In this document: in pieces, positions 12,501 to 53,663 of the stretch
Numbering within the stretch: position 1 is the stretch's first letter
Layout: the number at the start of each line of letters is the position of its first letter
NCBI RefSeq assembly: GCF_013373865.1
Contig: NC_050467.1
Span: forward strand, 25,504,996-25,568,995
Reading direction: 5' to 3'
Length of the DNA: 64,000 nt
From: Monomorium pharaonis
Taxonomy: Eukaryota; Arthropoda; Insecta; Hymenoptera; Formicidae
Notes under the pieces: model-generated
Seen by the model: only the letters and a program-made list of their open reading frames with translations
What the model was told of the DNA's origin: nothing
Databases searched by the model: none
Position numbers and translations under genes: made by a program

Positions 12501-15500
12501 GCCGCGATTGTTCATGCTCTTCTTGTGTTGTTCGATGAATTTATGCGATGGTCTAAAAATATATCCGCGACGTTTCTCCTTGCAATCGTTTTCGCTTGGC
12601 TTATAACTTCCAACAATACAGAAATTTGATATACGCACTGGGTTCTATCAGTTATATCAATAGTATGGTGCACACACCTGTTACAGGTATTTCTTCGTAA
12701 ATGCCCTTACACGGTCGAATTAATTTAAAACGTTTTTAATTTAAAATTGAAACATATATAGTTTTTGTTGCAATATTTAAGAAGTTTCGTATTATGTAAT
12801 TGAGTACAAATTTTACTTCACCTAAATTTAATAACCAAACTATAAATATTATATTTGTATATAAAATATAACGTACAAATGAGTATCTCACACATGTGGG
12901 CGACATGAAATCATTGGCACAAAATCATTCAATTTTATCTTGATTCATCGAGGCCGTAACGAAAAGAAATAAATTATTTGCAACTCTTAACTAATATTTC
13001 AAAGTTATAACAGATCGTTTAAATGCCACACATTATAAAACATATGAAACTAATCCAGAGATTTCTATGTCGTAACACACTTTATTTTTCAACTAAGAAA
13101 TTTTGATGGCTCTTCCGTCTCTCGGCACGCTATGCTCCGATTTTTTAACAAAATTAGGGGAGTTCCTTTTTAAGAAGTTTTTTAATGCAAGAGAGATACG
13201 ACCCATACGTATAATCTAAAAATAGTTGAAACGTTCAGCCAAGCTTAGCGAAGAAAAGTCTAATTCTCAAGACTAAAAATATCGTACGTTGAAAAAAGTA
13301 AGCTGAATAGGCAAAATGTAGCGACAACGGTTTCCTCCCCTAAAACAATTTTTAAAACTTAGAGCTCAGATAAAAAAATCGAACATATTATACGTTCGAT
13401 TTGTTCGGAGTAAAAAAATGAGCATACAGTTTGGACAGTTAATGTCAATTCATTATATCTAAAGTTTAAACAGTAAGAAAATTGGAAATGCAGTATGTAT
13501 TGAATGAAAATCAAAGACTATCTTCGACTTCTCGTGCTTCGAAAACGAATGATTACTTTTGAGGTACAATCGTTTCAGAAGCCTTTCTTCGTTGCTTTCT
13601 TTCCTCTATCGTTCGAAATAAAATGATGTTCCCCCGTATGACGTTATATACAATTAATGAGTTTACATGTAAGATGAAAACGATCGTTTGTTAAGCTCGA
13701 GCGGCTTTAGCACGTGAAAGACGTGTCCACGCGAGAAAGCTCGGGACTTTTTTGATGAGAAATGCCATACCGCGACATAGTCTTGGAAGAGGTGGAAGAA
13801 TGTAACGGGCGAAATTTCCGTTAAGATGACTAAAAAATTACTTTGACACTTGATACTTCTTTCTAACGATGTTAATGTAAAATAGCAAGACGACGCTAAT
13901 ATCGCATGTGGAAATTAATAGTTTCAGACTTTACACCGTATAATACATACGCGTTACATAAACGTGGATTCGTTATTCGTGTTCCGATATTCGTTTCTCA
14001 AAAATCCTCGCGAGACTCGCATCGAGAGACCTTGATCGTTCCGTCGACTTGCAGATTTTTATCAAATAGTTTGTGTGCCTTATGCTTACGCTCGAATAAA
14101 AATAAATATCTTCGATCGTGTCCTAGAAAAATCGTCGCAAGTTATGTATAATATACACAATTATATGTATACTTATTTAGTTAGATTATTAAGTATTCTT
14201 ATTATACGCCCGTCTGTGTTCCCGGTTTTGTGTGTGTCTATGTGTTCTGTGTATATGTTATGTAATGCGAGAACAGTCTCTCTCTTATTCTGTAAATTCG
14301 AACTTTCATCGCATTTTTCAGCACATCCCGCTATCTCTCATTCGGTGCATTCGCGACAAGCATCATTCTTTCTTCACACACCGCTTAAGAATCCTTAACG
14401 GCTAAGATCGGTGACTCGAGTATCCATAGAAATGGATATCTTTTATATCGCCATACGCCTTTCAACTTTAAGATTTACGATTAAAAGATCTAGAGATCTC
14501 GCCTATCAGAAAGACAACAAATATTCTTTGAGCCTTTCGTAATGAAGGAGAGATCTCGTTAATTACTTCTTTTCCTTCTTTGAATCGAAAGAAGAAAATC
14601 GAAGAGACTCCGTGGATCGCGACAAAACTTGCAATGTTCATTCGCTCCTACATAAGGCATTTTACCAGGAATTATGGAACAATTAGTATGCGACTGGACC
14701 AATCGAGTATTTCGGTCGGTCTATGTGATTACAAATTTCTTTATAAAAGTTTTTTTATCGATTTAATTTCTTAATAGCTCTATTATATAATTAACTACTT
14801 TATTCGACTGTCTTCGCATACGATTTGAAAAAATGTATTGGAATTTTATATAGCACACTTTCACTTATCTAACATAAAAAAAACCGTATCAGATAAATGA
14901 AGAGTTAATATATGCAGCGTATTATACTATTCTATTTTTATATATTACTTAAACCTTTCTCAGAGAGCCTCTTAAGAGTGATGAACAAAGCCAGTCCTGT
15001 TCACGATCGCGAACAACAATGGTGCGCGATCTTCGTTGGAAAGAGAGATAAGAAGAGATTGCGGAATATCAATAGTTCGCACGTGTTATCAGTCGCAGAG
15101 ATCGATCGGCGGGGGGAGGGGAGCCCGGCCATCATCTCGAGGGTCGAAGATGAAGCAGATTGTAAAAGATCAATGAAGTGGAGGAATATTACATTGGCAG
15201 TGTTACGATATACAACAAACGCGACAGACAGAAAATCGAAGCTGGGGTACGCTTAAGAGTTTTATCCTCCGAGGGCGGCTCTCGACAGTGATAATTTCCA
15301 GAATTGAAAAGAGCGACTTTCAATGATCATTCGTCTAAGAATTTTTTTTTCGTGAGAAAGTCTCGATGGAAATCCGTTTGAAAATTTTATTCGAGAGCGA
15401 CCCTCCTTTGATAAATTTCTTAAGAATAGCCTAAGAGGACTGAAAAAAAAAAGTGTACATATGAGCGCCGGTGAATCATCGTCCTAATAATTTAAAATCA

Positions 15501-18190
15501 ATACTGAGAACATCGGATATACAACGTTGAAAATATTACGAATTTAAACAAAGTTCTTAACAATACTCCTATTTTTTGCCGGCGCAAAAATTTATTCTAA
15601 ACGAATAATATTTTTAAATTTTTGCGTTTCAATTTTAATTCTTTCGTTGCCGAAATTACTGGCACGTGAATACGAAGAGTAAAAGCGATTCTCTTTCTAA
15701 ATTTGATAATTCTGATAACTAGCGAAAGTAATCTGAAAGTAAATGATTGCACGTATTGTGGCAACGAAAAAATCAAAGGCGTTCATTCGTTTATACAAAT
15801 TATACGATAAAAAGTATTTCTTAATATAATATATCCAATAAAATATATTTTAATAAAATATGTTTAATATCTTTTTTGGCGCTCATAAGAGAAGTTAAAA
15901 TTATCTCTTGAATGAGATTACTTCTCGCGTTACTCGAATACAAAACCTGTTTGTATCAAAAAGTAAACTCGACAACAAATAATAATCAAATCTATATTAG
16001 TCATTGACGAAAAATCATTTTTCAAATGCGGCCAATAATTACAAATTTATTTCTAATTATTACATAATCGATTGATTGTGTTGGGTACTATCTAGTCCTC
16101 TACGTGCGCAATAACGATTTTATTCATATTTATAGAACTTTCTTTGGTACGAAAAATATATTTGAGATAGAATGCGCATTTTATATCGCTTTAAAGCGAG
16201 CGATTCTAATTATAATATATATGCATATATGTATATACGTTTCTCTTGACACCAACCTTGTCTTTATATAAATTAATATTTTAAACAATATAAAGACAGA
16301 TATGAGTATTAAACATCATAATAAAATGCATTGTATTTGCGCTAATTTAAGTAATAACAAATCGTCTTTTATCATTATTCGCCTACTTAAATATGCGCCA
16401 ATTATATGTATAAATACAAAGCCATATATGTGTGTGTGTGTGTGTGTGTACACACACACACAAACACACACATATACATATACACATATACACACACACG
16501 CGCGCGCACACATACACATCATACCATGATAAAAAAAGAGACTTAATTATCATAACACAAGTTAACGTATTTATAGAAGAAATATCTCGTATATGTGTAT
16601 GAATCTTACGACAATAACTCGCTTTTCATATATCACTGTGAAAGTTTCAAAAAGAAAAAGAAAACTATATCGGTTTCGTAATAACATATTTCACATATTA
16701 TGAGTCGGAATTTTCTCTCTATGCACTGTCATTACCTCTTAATGATGTATACAAAATTCGTAAAGTTTTCAAACGTTACAACTTATTTTCTTGTAATTTA
16801 AACGGTAAGAGATACAAATTTATTATAAAAAATGGAAGTGTGTTATATTTATTACTAATTTACTCCGCAGTATACAAGTATGAATATATAAGATTTAAAA
16901 AATGTAATATAAACAAAGAGTTATAAATTCTCTAAAAAAGAAGTTAAAAATATGCAAATTCCGTAAACGTATTAGTTAAATGCTTAGAAAGACAGTCATG
17001 CAATCAACACTTGCTCCATGAGTTGTAAAAAAAACAATGAGATTTTAAATGAGATTCTTAATGCAACGATCGTTAAACCATGTTTCTGTTTTCATTTGCT
17101 AGGCTAAAATCTCGAGCATGACCAACAAATTATTAAAAACTTAATTATATTACGCCGTTAAACTGGTATCAAATCTTGGATCCTGCAAACTTTCGGTCGT
17201 ACGGTGAAAATTGACTACAATTACAGTGAATAGAGGTAACAAACAAAATAAAAATATTGAATTTTTCGATTAAAAATTCTAGCTAAAACTTGTGTCAATA
17301 AATGATTTACACTAACATCAAAGAAAAAATTCTAATTTGGCACAATATTCTAATGCAAAATGCACGTAAAATCGAATATGCGGTTTGTACCTTCCATAAA
17401 TCTGTATCAATTGCAATTGTTATCTCTACTCACCTCGACCGATTTAGAATATGAATTTTATACACATTCGCTACACTGATGGATGCGTAAATAGTGAATT
17501 CTCTGACGTACTCTCACCGGCATTCATTCACCTTCGTACGCCTTTCCATTTTCACTATTAATGATCGGTTTTTCCATCGAGTCCGACAAAAATACAGCTT
17601 ATTTACAGCTTATGTCGAAGCGTTGTACATTTCCAAATTTAATTATTTCATAATAAACGTTAATGAATTATTTTTAATGCATTTTTTTTATGGCATTTAT
17701 AATATATTTGTCCACTGCACTGTAAAAATTATGCTAAAAAATAAGAATTTATTAAAAAGAAATAAATATTAATAAATATTTAGTTTCTTCAAATTTAAAC
17801 ATCACTCCATTTCATAAACTTTTAAATTTTAAGGAAATAATTATGTAGAGTTTTCTTAGATTTATAATAATGAGATATATATTATTTATATATAATATAT
17901 AATTTAATATATTAAATTTAATATGTTCTAAATATTATAAATAAATAATTTCTTTTTAATTATGAATAAAACAGATGCAGCAGATAAAAGCTTTTCGAAT
18001 ATATACGAGACCAGTTTATCCATGTGACCAACATATCGTATCGCAATTCCTTCGACAAAAACGATCGTCTAATCATCTATACAACACTGTACATCGTTAA
18101 TCGAGATTCTTAAAAGGGACTCGATTGTGTTCCGAATATTAGCCGAGTGATAAATGGACGTCCCTTTCGGCGCATGAAAATATCTCAAGT
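9531..18190. other. Long non-coding stretch, possibly partly 3' UTR
   Basis: I see no supported coding exon. The part from 11.3 to 16.5 kb is less repetitive and less AT-biased than its flanks. It could be a long 3' untranslated region or a conserved non-coding block, but nothing in the sequence proves this. A minus-strand donor-like signal (gtgagtagag) lies at 17433-17424. A GT/CA microsatellite lies at 16432-16510. Confidence 0.4.
16432..16510. repeat. (GT)n/(CA)n compound microsatellite
   Basis: A run of TG dinucleotides switches to CA at about 16450, giving a self-complementary junction, and continues with CG at about 16499-16506. Open frames here are repeat artefacts. Confidence 0.9.
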
Positions 18191-18216
18191 CTAAAAAGAA
18201 AACGTTACTCACCATG

Positions 18217-18252
18217 ATTAGCGGACGTGACCGGTCGGAGCCGTCCATTCGT
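18217..18252 (-). CDS. Candidate alternative first exon (tentative)
   Basis: On the minus strand an ATG in strong context (aacgATGG) opens twelve codons (MDGSDRSRPLIM). They end exactly at a consensus gtgagtaac donor in phase 0. The candidate first exon at 8503-8580 ends with the same donor sequence and the same phase, so the two could be alternative starts of one gene. Against this, the segment lies only about 330 bases below the attractin stop codon on the same strand, so it could equally be attractin 3' UTR. Coordinates are accurate to within a few bases. Confidence 0.25.
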
Positions 18253-18579
18253 TCCTCGGCCAAAAAGGCGTTTCCTTCTACTCGATAAGGAAAGTCGCGT
18301 ACATATATATATAATGTTACACGCTTATCCAACTTGTCGGTCAAAATAATTGAATTGTTCGAATTCACCGATCAGTCGCACGTCAACGAATAAAATTTTC
18401 GCATATAGTTTTCCCATCATTTCAATCTCGGCGCGATTATTATTGTTCGCACTTCTTCACTCTGTTTAAAGTTCGAAGATGACTGTTCTGCCGTTTCAAG
18501 CGCGGGCAAGATCACAGAAACAACTCTAAGGCTTATAATATAGTCACGTCCTATCGCGCGATATCTCGTCAATTTACCG

Positions 18580-47147
<28,568 letters not shown>

Positions 47148-47600
47148 TTTGGTAGGCTTCCATGTCAGGGACAATGGCCGACGGCGACGCGCCGACGAGG
47201 GACGCGCATACGGCGACGACGAGGACGAGGGCAACCGAACTAACCCTTCAGAGAGCAGCCAGCCCAGCCGCCAGCGGCGAAACCGGAGTCGAACCAAGCG
47301 TTCGTCCGTGTGGTTCCCGTATGTCTCCTCTCTCGTGCGCGCGCGCGACTCGACTCGACTCGACTCGCCCAACGGCGAACTCGCACGACGGCGACTCCGC
47401 TACTGCTTGCCGCTTGCGTGCTCGTGGCTCGTACACCGACACCGTACGCGCTGCCGCACGCTGGCGCCTGGCAATCCTGGCACCACACGCTCTCGTCAAC
47501 TCGAGGGGGAGCGCACCACGCGGTTATACGAATGTTACGCTTTCTCCTTGCGAGGGACCGCCACCGTCCGGCACTTTATGAGTGGCGGTTGATAAACTTT
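47148..47600 (-). promoter_or_regulatory. Attractin 5' UTR and promoter region
   Basis: This GC-rich block sits immediately upstream of the chosen attractin ATG and contrasts with AT-rich DNA on its far side. The attractin frame stays open upstream to 47372, so a longer N-terminus is possible. It also contains simple cgactcgactcgactcg iterations at 47346-47365. Confidence 0.55.
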
Positions 47601-48125
47601 CCAATGAAATTAAAGAGAATACCGAAGCACTAAAGATGTTCAGATATCAAATATAAATGAAGCAGATATAAAAAAAGGGATCGAACAAAGTTTCAATTAT
47701 GTTGTAGCAAATACATCGCTATATATTACAGATTTGCGAGACAATAAAGTTTATGAATTACAGAAACGTATAATTAATCGTGCGCACGCACGCAGCGAAA
47801 TGCGCCATATAATATATTGTAACATTGATACCTAAATTTTTTGTAGATTAATGAATAAATATGATTTTTTAAAATATGATTCTTTTTACACTGCGAAAAA
47901 TAATACCTCAGTCAGGCCTGACCATCCTGGCTGAGAAATTATTTCTTGCAATAAATCATTTACAGTTTTTCGGGAAAAGGGGATCTTATAATATAAATGC
48001 TTTTTAACATCTGACTAGTAATTGTGTTTCAAGACAGACAAAAATGTTGACGGATTGTTTATATGAGCTAGATATTAAGTCATGGAAAAATTCCAATTCA
48101 GCACCATTACAGACCGAATAATGTA

Positions 48126-48240
48126 GGCTGCTTTCCTTTTAGGGAACACAATCGACACAAGTATATCGTTCTTTGTTACTCATTAAACATAAAAAAAAGA
48201 TAGAACAATGCTTATTGTGTTCCCTAAAAGGAAAGCAGCC
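48126..48240. mobile_element. Short MITE with perfect 25-bp inverted termini
   Basis: Termini ggctgctttccttttaggga at the left and its reverse complement at the right match over 25 bases without error. GTA flanks both ends, a possible 3-bp target duplication. The interior is AT-rich and non-coding. Confidence 0.8.
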
Positions 48241-48659
48241 GTAATAAAGAAATACGTCTTTTGTTATGCAAAGAAATGCCATAATTGTATGCACCGTATA
48301 CTTTTTTAAAATATCATAAATTTTTTCATCTTTAAAATAATTGTACGATAAATGCATTAGAAACTCTTTAATTTTTTATATTCAATTTTATTCGATTGTT
48401 AGTCGAATTATGTCTGGCTATCATCAGCCAGAATAGATTTGGCCAGGATCAATGAAAGGTAAGACCAATCTGACCAGAAGAAAGAAGAAATTCGTCAAAA
48501 TTTATCTTATTACATGTAATAATACGTAATTAAAAAAACTCAACTTAAGTAGAAAATTAAATCGCTATTATATATAGAACGCATTTTCTTCTAAAAACTC
48601 GGATACTACCTCGGTTAATTTCTGATGATTATTAAATATTCTGTTGTAATGATCATTAA

Positions 48660-48799
48660 GGGCCGATTTCACCAACTCCGGTTACCTTAACCGGTCAGTT
48701 ATTCCATTGGAATTGACCAATCGCATTTGTTAATTTTGCTTAACGACAAATACGATTGGTCAATTCCAATGGAATAACCGGAGTTGGTGAAATCGGTCC
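48660..48799. mobile_element. Harbinger-like MITE with TAA duplication
   Basis: The 140-base element has termini gggccgatttcaccaactcc and, inverted on the right, ggaccgatttcaccaactcc. TAA lies on both sides (48657-48659 and 48800-48802). The internal arms also pair, including gaccaatcgcatttgt with its inverted partner. A 3-bp TWA duplication and GG-starting termini fit PIF/Harbinger-derived elements. Confidence 0.8.
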
Positions 48800-49014
48800 T
48801 AAGTAAATTAAGAATTGTTTGAGCCAACTATATAGTTAAGCATTATATAAATAATGTAATGTAAATTTTTATATCTTGCAATATTGTTTCCGTACATATA
48901 TATCTTTTATTAATTTCTACATGCTTCAGTAAACTCATTTTTTTCATGTTAAAAAATCAACGATCATTTATAAGCCGATGTAGTCTCGTCGCCGATTTAT
49001 TTGAATTGTTTCAT

Positions 49015-49612
49015 GATGAATGTAAGAATTATTTTTCTTAATTGATATATTTTGTACACTACTTTAATTTAAATTTTATGTTTGTGTAAGAAATGTATAT
49101 GTTATCAGAGACTATCTAATTTTACATAAAAGATCGACAAATTAAATGTTTGATAAATGTAAGAATTATTTTTTTTAATTAATCATTTTGAACTTTAATT
49201 TAAATATTTTGATTGTCTGTTACAGTATCATCGTTCCTAATTAACGATCCATAAATTCTGAGAGGAAAAGGAGGTATAGGAGAGGCATATAATAAGGCTT
49301 CGACACAGTATTTGGGGTGAATATAATTTCTTGCTTATATGTTTGCTTAAAATAAATTGTTTAAAACACTTTTACTTTGATTTGAAATGCTTTATATTCC
49401 AATAAATTTGAAATTAAACGAAAAGAAACAATTAAATATTACATAAAAATATTTTTTGTAAATTTTTTTCTCAGAAAATATGTAATTAGAAATTTAATAT
49501 CATATAAAAGACAAATTAAATGTTTTATGGACGATAAGAATTATTTTTTAAAACTTTTTAAACACTACTTTAATTTAAATTTTATGCTTATGTGTTACAG
49601 TATCATCGTAAA
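49015..49612. repeat. Three diverged direct repeats upstream of PAM16
   Basis: Copies near 49015-49085, 49137-49235 and 49508-49612 share taagaattattttt, actttaatttaaat and, in the last two, gttacagtatcatcgt. They appear to be old tandem or segmental copies. The conserved ttacag could act as a splice acceptor for a 5' UTR exon, but no partner donor was found. Confidence 0.5.
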
Positions 49613-49949
49613 TACGATTATCTCGTACCCTATCGTGTGGATTCGGTTTGCGATTTGCAACAGTCGCGATTATGTTTCGTAAGCATCGAAGTTCAAATTA
49701 GCACTATCAAAGGCACGCAAGTTACGACTGCCATGCGTAGCGTAGACTAGGTTAAGTTCCTCATGGTAAGCAAGACGTCGTGTCGCTGATGCGCTGCCAG
49801 GAGTACAAATTCGCGCGGACTGACGTAATCCTGGAACAGTGACCGGGCCCACTAGTCAGGCACAAAAGAGAAATAATCGTAAACCGCCGACGCGACAGCT
49901 TGTCCGCGTATCGAGGTACCGAACGTGCGCGACGTGTTGAGGTTAGGCC

Positions 49950-50366
49950 ATGGCGAAGCACCTGCTACGAGTCATCCTGATGGGCACGCAGGTCGTCGGC
50001 AAGGCGTTCGCGCGCGCGTTGCGCCAGGAGATCGCGGCGAGTCAAGAGGCGGCGCGGCGGGCGGGCGGTGGCAGGCAGGGCGCGCAGCACGTCGCCGCCA
50101 ACACCAGGACCGGTGTCACCCTGGAGGAGGCCCTTCGCATTCTGAACGCGGAGCGTCCCGACCAGACCGAGCTGATCGAGCGAAACTACAAGTATCTCAT
50201 GGAGGCCAACGACAGATCGAAGGGTGGCTCGTTTTACTTACAGTCCAAAATCGTCCGTGCCAAGGAACGCATCGATGAGGAACTGAAAAACGTGAAACAG
50301 ACAACGGATCCGCCTCCTCCACGGCAAGATTCGACGAGCAGTCGAGAAGGTTCCAGGCAGCCATGA
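49950..50366 (+). CDS. PAM16 / Magmas mitochondrial import motor subunit
   Basis: PAM16 (Tim16, Magmas; Drosophila black pearl) sits on the matrix face of the mitochondrial inner membrane. There it pairs with the J-protein PAM14/DNAJC19 and restrains mtHsp70 stimulation during protein import. The frame encodes 138 residues in a single uninterrupted exon. The N-terminus (MAKHLLRVILMGTQVVGKAF) is the family's hydrophobic targeting segment. The degenerate J-like domain spans about residues 55-115, with GVTLEEALRILN and GGSFYLQSKIVRAKERIDEE. The HPD motif of active J proteins is absent, as expected. The usual family length is about 125 residues; the extra length is a C-terminal Pro/Ser-rich tail. 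The start has strong context (ggccATGG) and the first residues match the family. The gene converges with EXD2. Confidence 0.97.
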   Translation: MAKHLLRVILMGTQVVGKAFARALRQEIAASQEAARRAGGGRQGAQHVAANTRTGVTLEEALRILNAERPDQTELIERNYKYLMEANDRSKGGSFYLQSKIVRAKERIDEELKNVKQTTDPPPPRQDSTSSREGSRQP

Positions 50367-50422
50367 GACTCTCTCCTAGCATAAATTGTCTTACTCTAAT
50401 TCTAGACTGTACATACCTTCAT

Positions 50423-50428
50423 AATAAA
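50423..50428 (+). terminator. Probable PAM16 polyadenylation signal
   Basis: A canonical AATAAA lies 57 bases after the PAM16 stop codon, the first such hexamer downstream of it. Confidence 0.65.
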
Positions 50429-50793
50429 TAATAGTTTCTGATATATTGATTATAGAATGGTTTTGAAGCACACAGCATGTTGTTTTTTTAATCCAACGGA
50501 AATGTGTAAATATGTATAAATGATCTTGAAAAATTGAAATATATATTTTAAGAACGCGATGTCTAAGTTTTATAGAGATAAAATTTAGTCCTCCATTGAA
50601 AAAATATAACTCGCAAATTTCATACTTTTGTATCATAATGCATGAGACACAAAAACAAAAGTACAAGTATCCATATATATATATATATTCATGTATATAT
50701 TCAGGAGATATATTGGTTCATATATTTCATGTAACAGTCTTTCAAGTTCTCGCTCTTATACGAGACTTCAGTTATAATATTCAAATTATAATG

Positions 50794-53663
50794 CTATTTC
50801 ATTAATCCAGCTGCCTTTGCATCGTCCATATCAATTCTGTTTTGTGCCTGACGTATGATCAATCGCTCCTGATTGTGGCGTACAGACCATAAACTTGGCA
50901 GGTACTTCGGTTTCATCGTGAAGAGAAAATGTTCCCTCCACATACGTTCTAACTCGATGAGTCCACCTTCTTGCATTTGAAAGTATTGTACCACCTGCCG
51001 AATAAAGAACAATCGAATAGTTCTCGAGAAGATCTCACAAATTTGTCTTCACAGTTTTAAAATGAGTACCTTTAAACCATGCGGCTGATACTTGTTAGGA
51101 ATCGGTTTCTGGATCAGCGCACTTTTCAGCTGCTCGTTTAAGGCGTTAAGCAGATCTAGCGTTACTTTCTGCTGCCCCGTGTGTTCCAGCACGTAATTCT
51201 CGTATTCTTCGCGTTGCTTTTGAGGTAACGAGAATTTTTCCCGCAGGGCTTTGACAGCCGAATGCAGCTTCCGGCGGTTGTGCAAGTAGTTGTCTCGTAC
51301 GTGCGTCATCGGCCCAATTAATGGTGCGTCACACATGTCTGCTAACTTTCTTCTGAGTTGCAGATCATGGTTGTTGCTGATTTCGTGACAGGAAGGACAC
51401 AATAGTAATACATCATGAGATTGATGTGCCTTCATTACCACTGAAAAAAAGTATATCCAACATTTCAGATTATAAATACACATAGAAAGAACAATATATT
51501 CTTTTATTTTATTATATTACTATTTACTACCATGTTCTTTCATTTTTAATCAATGCAAATACATTTTTGCTACTTTTAATGTAAAAGACGAATCAGTGAT
51601 TATAAAAATGCTTACATGGGAAGTATTTCCTATATTCTCGTGGCACGACGTTTTTCCTAATAAATTTCTCAGTACATCCACAGACTACACACTGATTGAG
51701 TTTCACTTGTGTATAATATTGTCCAACTTCTCCTAATGCTCGACCGGATGGCTCGAAATTTAATTTCACGGTATATGGATCTGTCCCCACAAGTTTTCCT
51801 AAATTTTTCGTAATATACCACTCCGCCTTCTTACGATCGCATGTACACAATATATCTCCATCGGGTGCTTGCAAGTAACAATTATGATATAAAGGTTTGA
51901 TTCTTGTAGGTATCGCATTCTTGCGTTCGTTAATAGTATTTTTATCTACTACTACTATTCTATCTACTGATTTACTCTTAGAATTTAAAATATTATCATT
52001 GGTAACACTGTCCGCACTTGGTGATCGTTGAACCTTGAACCTTAAATACAATAAATATTTATGTATATTTCTCTCTTGTATATGTATAACTTCTAAACTA
52101 TTATTTATTTGCATACCTCGTGTCAACTGTTCTAGCAGGTACACCATGAATCCGCACATTTATATCACTACTTAATATATTACATAAGAAATTTCCTAAT
52201 CTTTGCCAAAATGAATACCTTTCTCTATCTTTTTCCATTATCTGCAATAAAATTCAACATGTAAGAAGTATAATTGTTAACAAATAATATACAAATAATA
52301 CAGTATAGAAAAGAGGCATTTCAAACTTCCTTACTTTATGATAAATGATAACAGATGCAAGCGCATCACAAGCGGCATACGCTACTTGATCGTCAGACAA
52401 GGTGCTAGCATCCCAGTCACCGCACCTGACTTCTACCAGTTTGTCCATCTCAATGTTAAGATACTGTTCGCACATGGCAGCTAAACTCTTCCGGCTTGGT
52501 AAATCAAGACTCTCGGCTAAGGTTCTTAAATCAAGAGTTCCATTAACATTACATCCATAGTCCTTTACAAGCTTCTGTCCATCTTCAAATGAAGAAACTC
52601 CTACTTTAAGAATGTGCTTAGTAGCTAATAGTTCCTGAAATGTAATGTTAATGTAAAAACTTAATGTTATATGGAAACATAACGTTACAATGTTGCAGAC
52701 AATTTTTGATCATAAATTTTTTGCAAAAGTGTTACCTTAAGTTTAAATGGAATAAACCCGATCTTTCCAATGCGAAACAAAGCAACTACTCCGTTGTTAG
52801 TAGCCAGTTGTAACAGAGAGACGGGTCCTTCTTTGACCCATTCGCAATCAAAACCTAGGATGCCATCAGACAGATCACTAGAAAGAAGCATACACAACAA
52901 ATTAGTAACTTTGTTATAAGTAATGTTTCTAGTTTTTTAGTATATTTCATAAAATTATTTTGGAAAACAATTAATGTAGCAGTAGAGTATAAATTTGTAT
53001 CGTAAAACAATATGGAAATGAAAATTGTCTACAATTCTTCCTATAATTAATAACAAAATTTATTTTATTACAGAAAGAAAATTCTAAAAGAAACATATTT
53101 TTTTATAATAATGATTGTTCATTTTGCCAGCCAGTATAATATAAGAAATCTAGATCTTTCTCACAGAATCTCAAGGACACTTTACATACGTTGCCTTCCA
53201 AATACAATGAGAAACTTTGGTCTTCAGAAAAAATGTAAACAACAATGAAAACAACCATTTCTATTACACTGTGGAAAGTCATGAGATATGGCAATGTATT
53301 GTAATGCCTCAGAACTCATGTGGTTGTATCAAATATTTTGCTGATAAGACTGATAATAATAAGTAAGATAATATGTGCTTACCAACGAATACGCTGTACG
53401 GCGTAATCGCATTTCTCCGGAGAGTCTGCCAGAATAATCTTGTCGAGCACAAGTTTAATCTCCGTCTTGTCATGAACATCCTCATTATTATTACTATCGG
53501 TGTCCAACTCGTTGCGCTTGGCCTTAATACTGCTATCTCGATTTTTTATATTTTTATATAAGTGCTTGACGCTACGAAGCACGTTGTTGCGATACTTCGA
53601 CGCCAGAAAGACGAGTCCCACGGTCACGCAAACGAGAAACATGTTGTTACGTGCGGGAACCAT
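50794..53663 (-). CDS. EXD2 3'-5' exonuclease, complete 7-exon gene
   Basis: EXD2 is a DEDDy-family 3'-5' exonuclease. In animals it has been placed at mitochondria and implicated in DNA end resection and mitochondrial translation. Coding exons on the minus strand are 53663-53383, 52877-52736, 52634-52335, 52241-52117, 52040-51616, 51440-51070 and 50994-50794. They sum to 1845 bases and 614 residues, close to the human protein (about 620). All junctions are GT/AG and in phase. A single hydrophobic anchor (about 8-20) lies at the N-terminus. The nuclease core shows the DxE pair D104/E106 in GFDCEW, D176 in TLDLRTL, and the YxxxD motif Y227/D231 in YAACD. The C-terminal half carries an HNH-like region with cysteine pairs C400/C403 and C439/C442 in CPSCHEISNNHD. 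The gene converges with PAM16, with 427 bases between stop codons. Confidence 0.95.

Larger units (their letters stand above)
47601..49949. other. Intergenic region with several MITEs
   Basis: No coding exon is supported between attractin and PAM16. It contains an imperfect inverted repeat at 47892-47951 and two clean MITEs (48126-48240, 48660-48799). A set of diverged direct repeats (49015-49612) ends just upstream of the PAM16 promoter. Confidence 0.7.
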
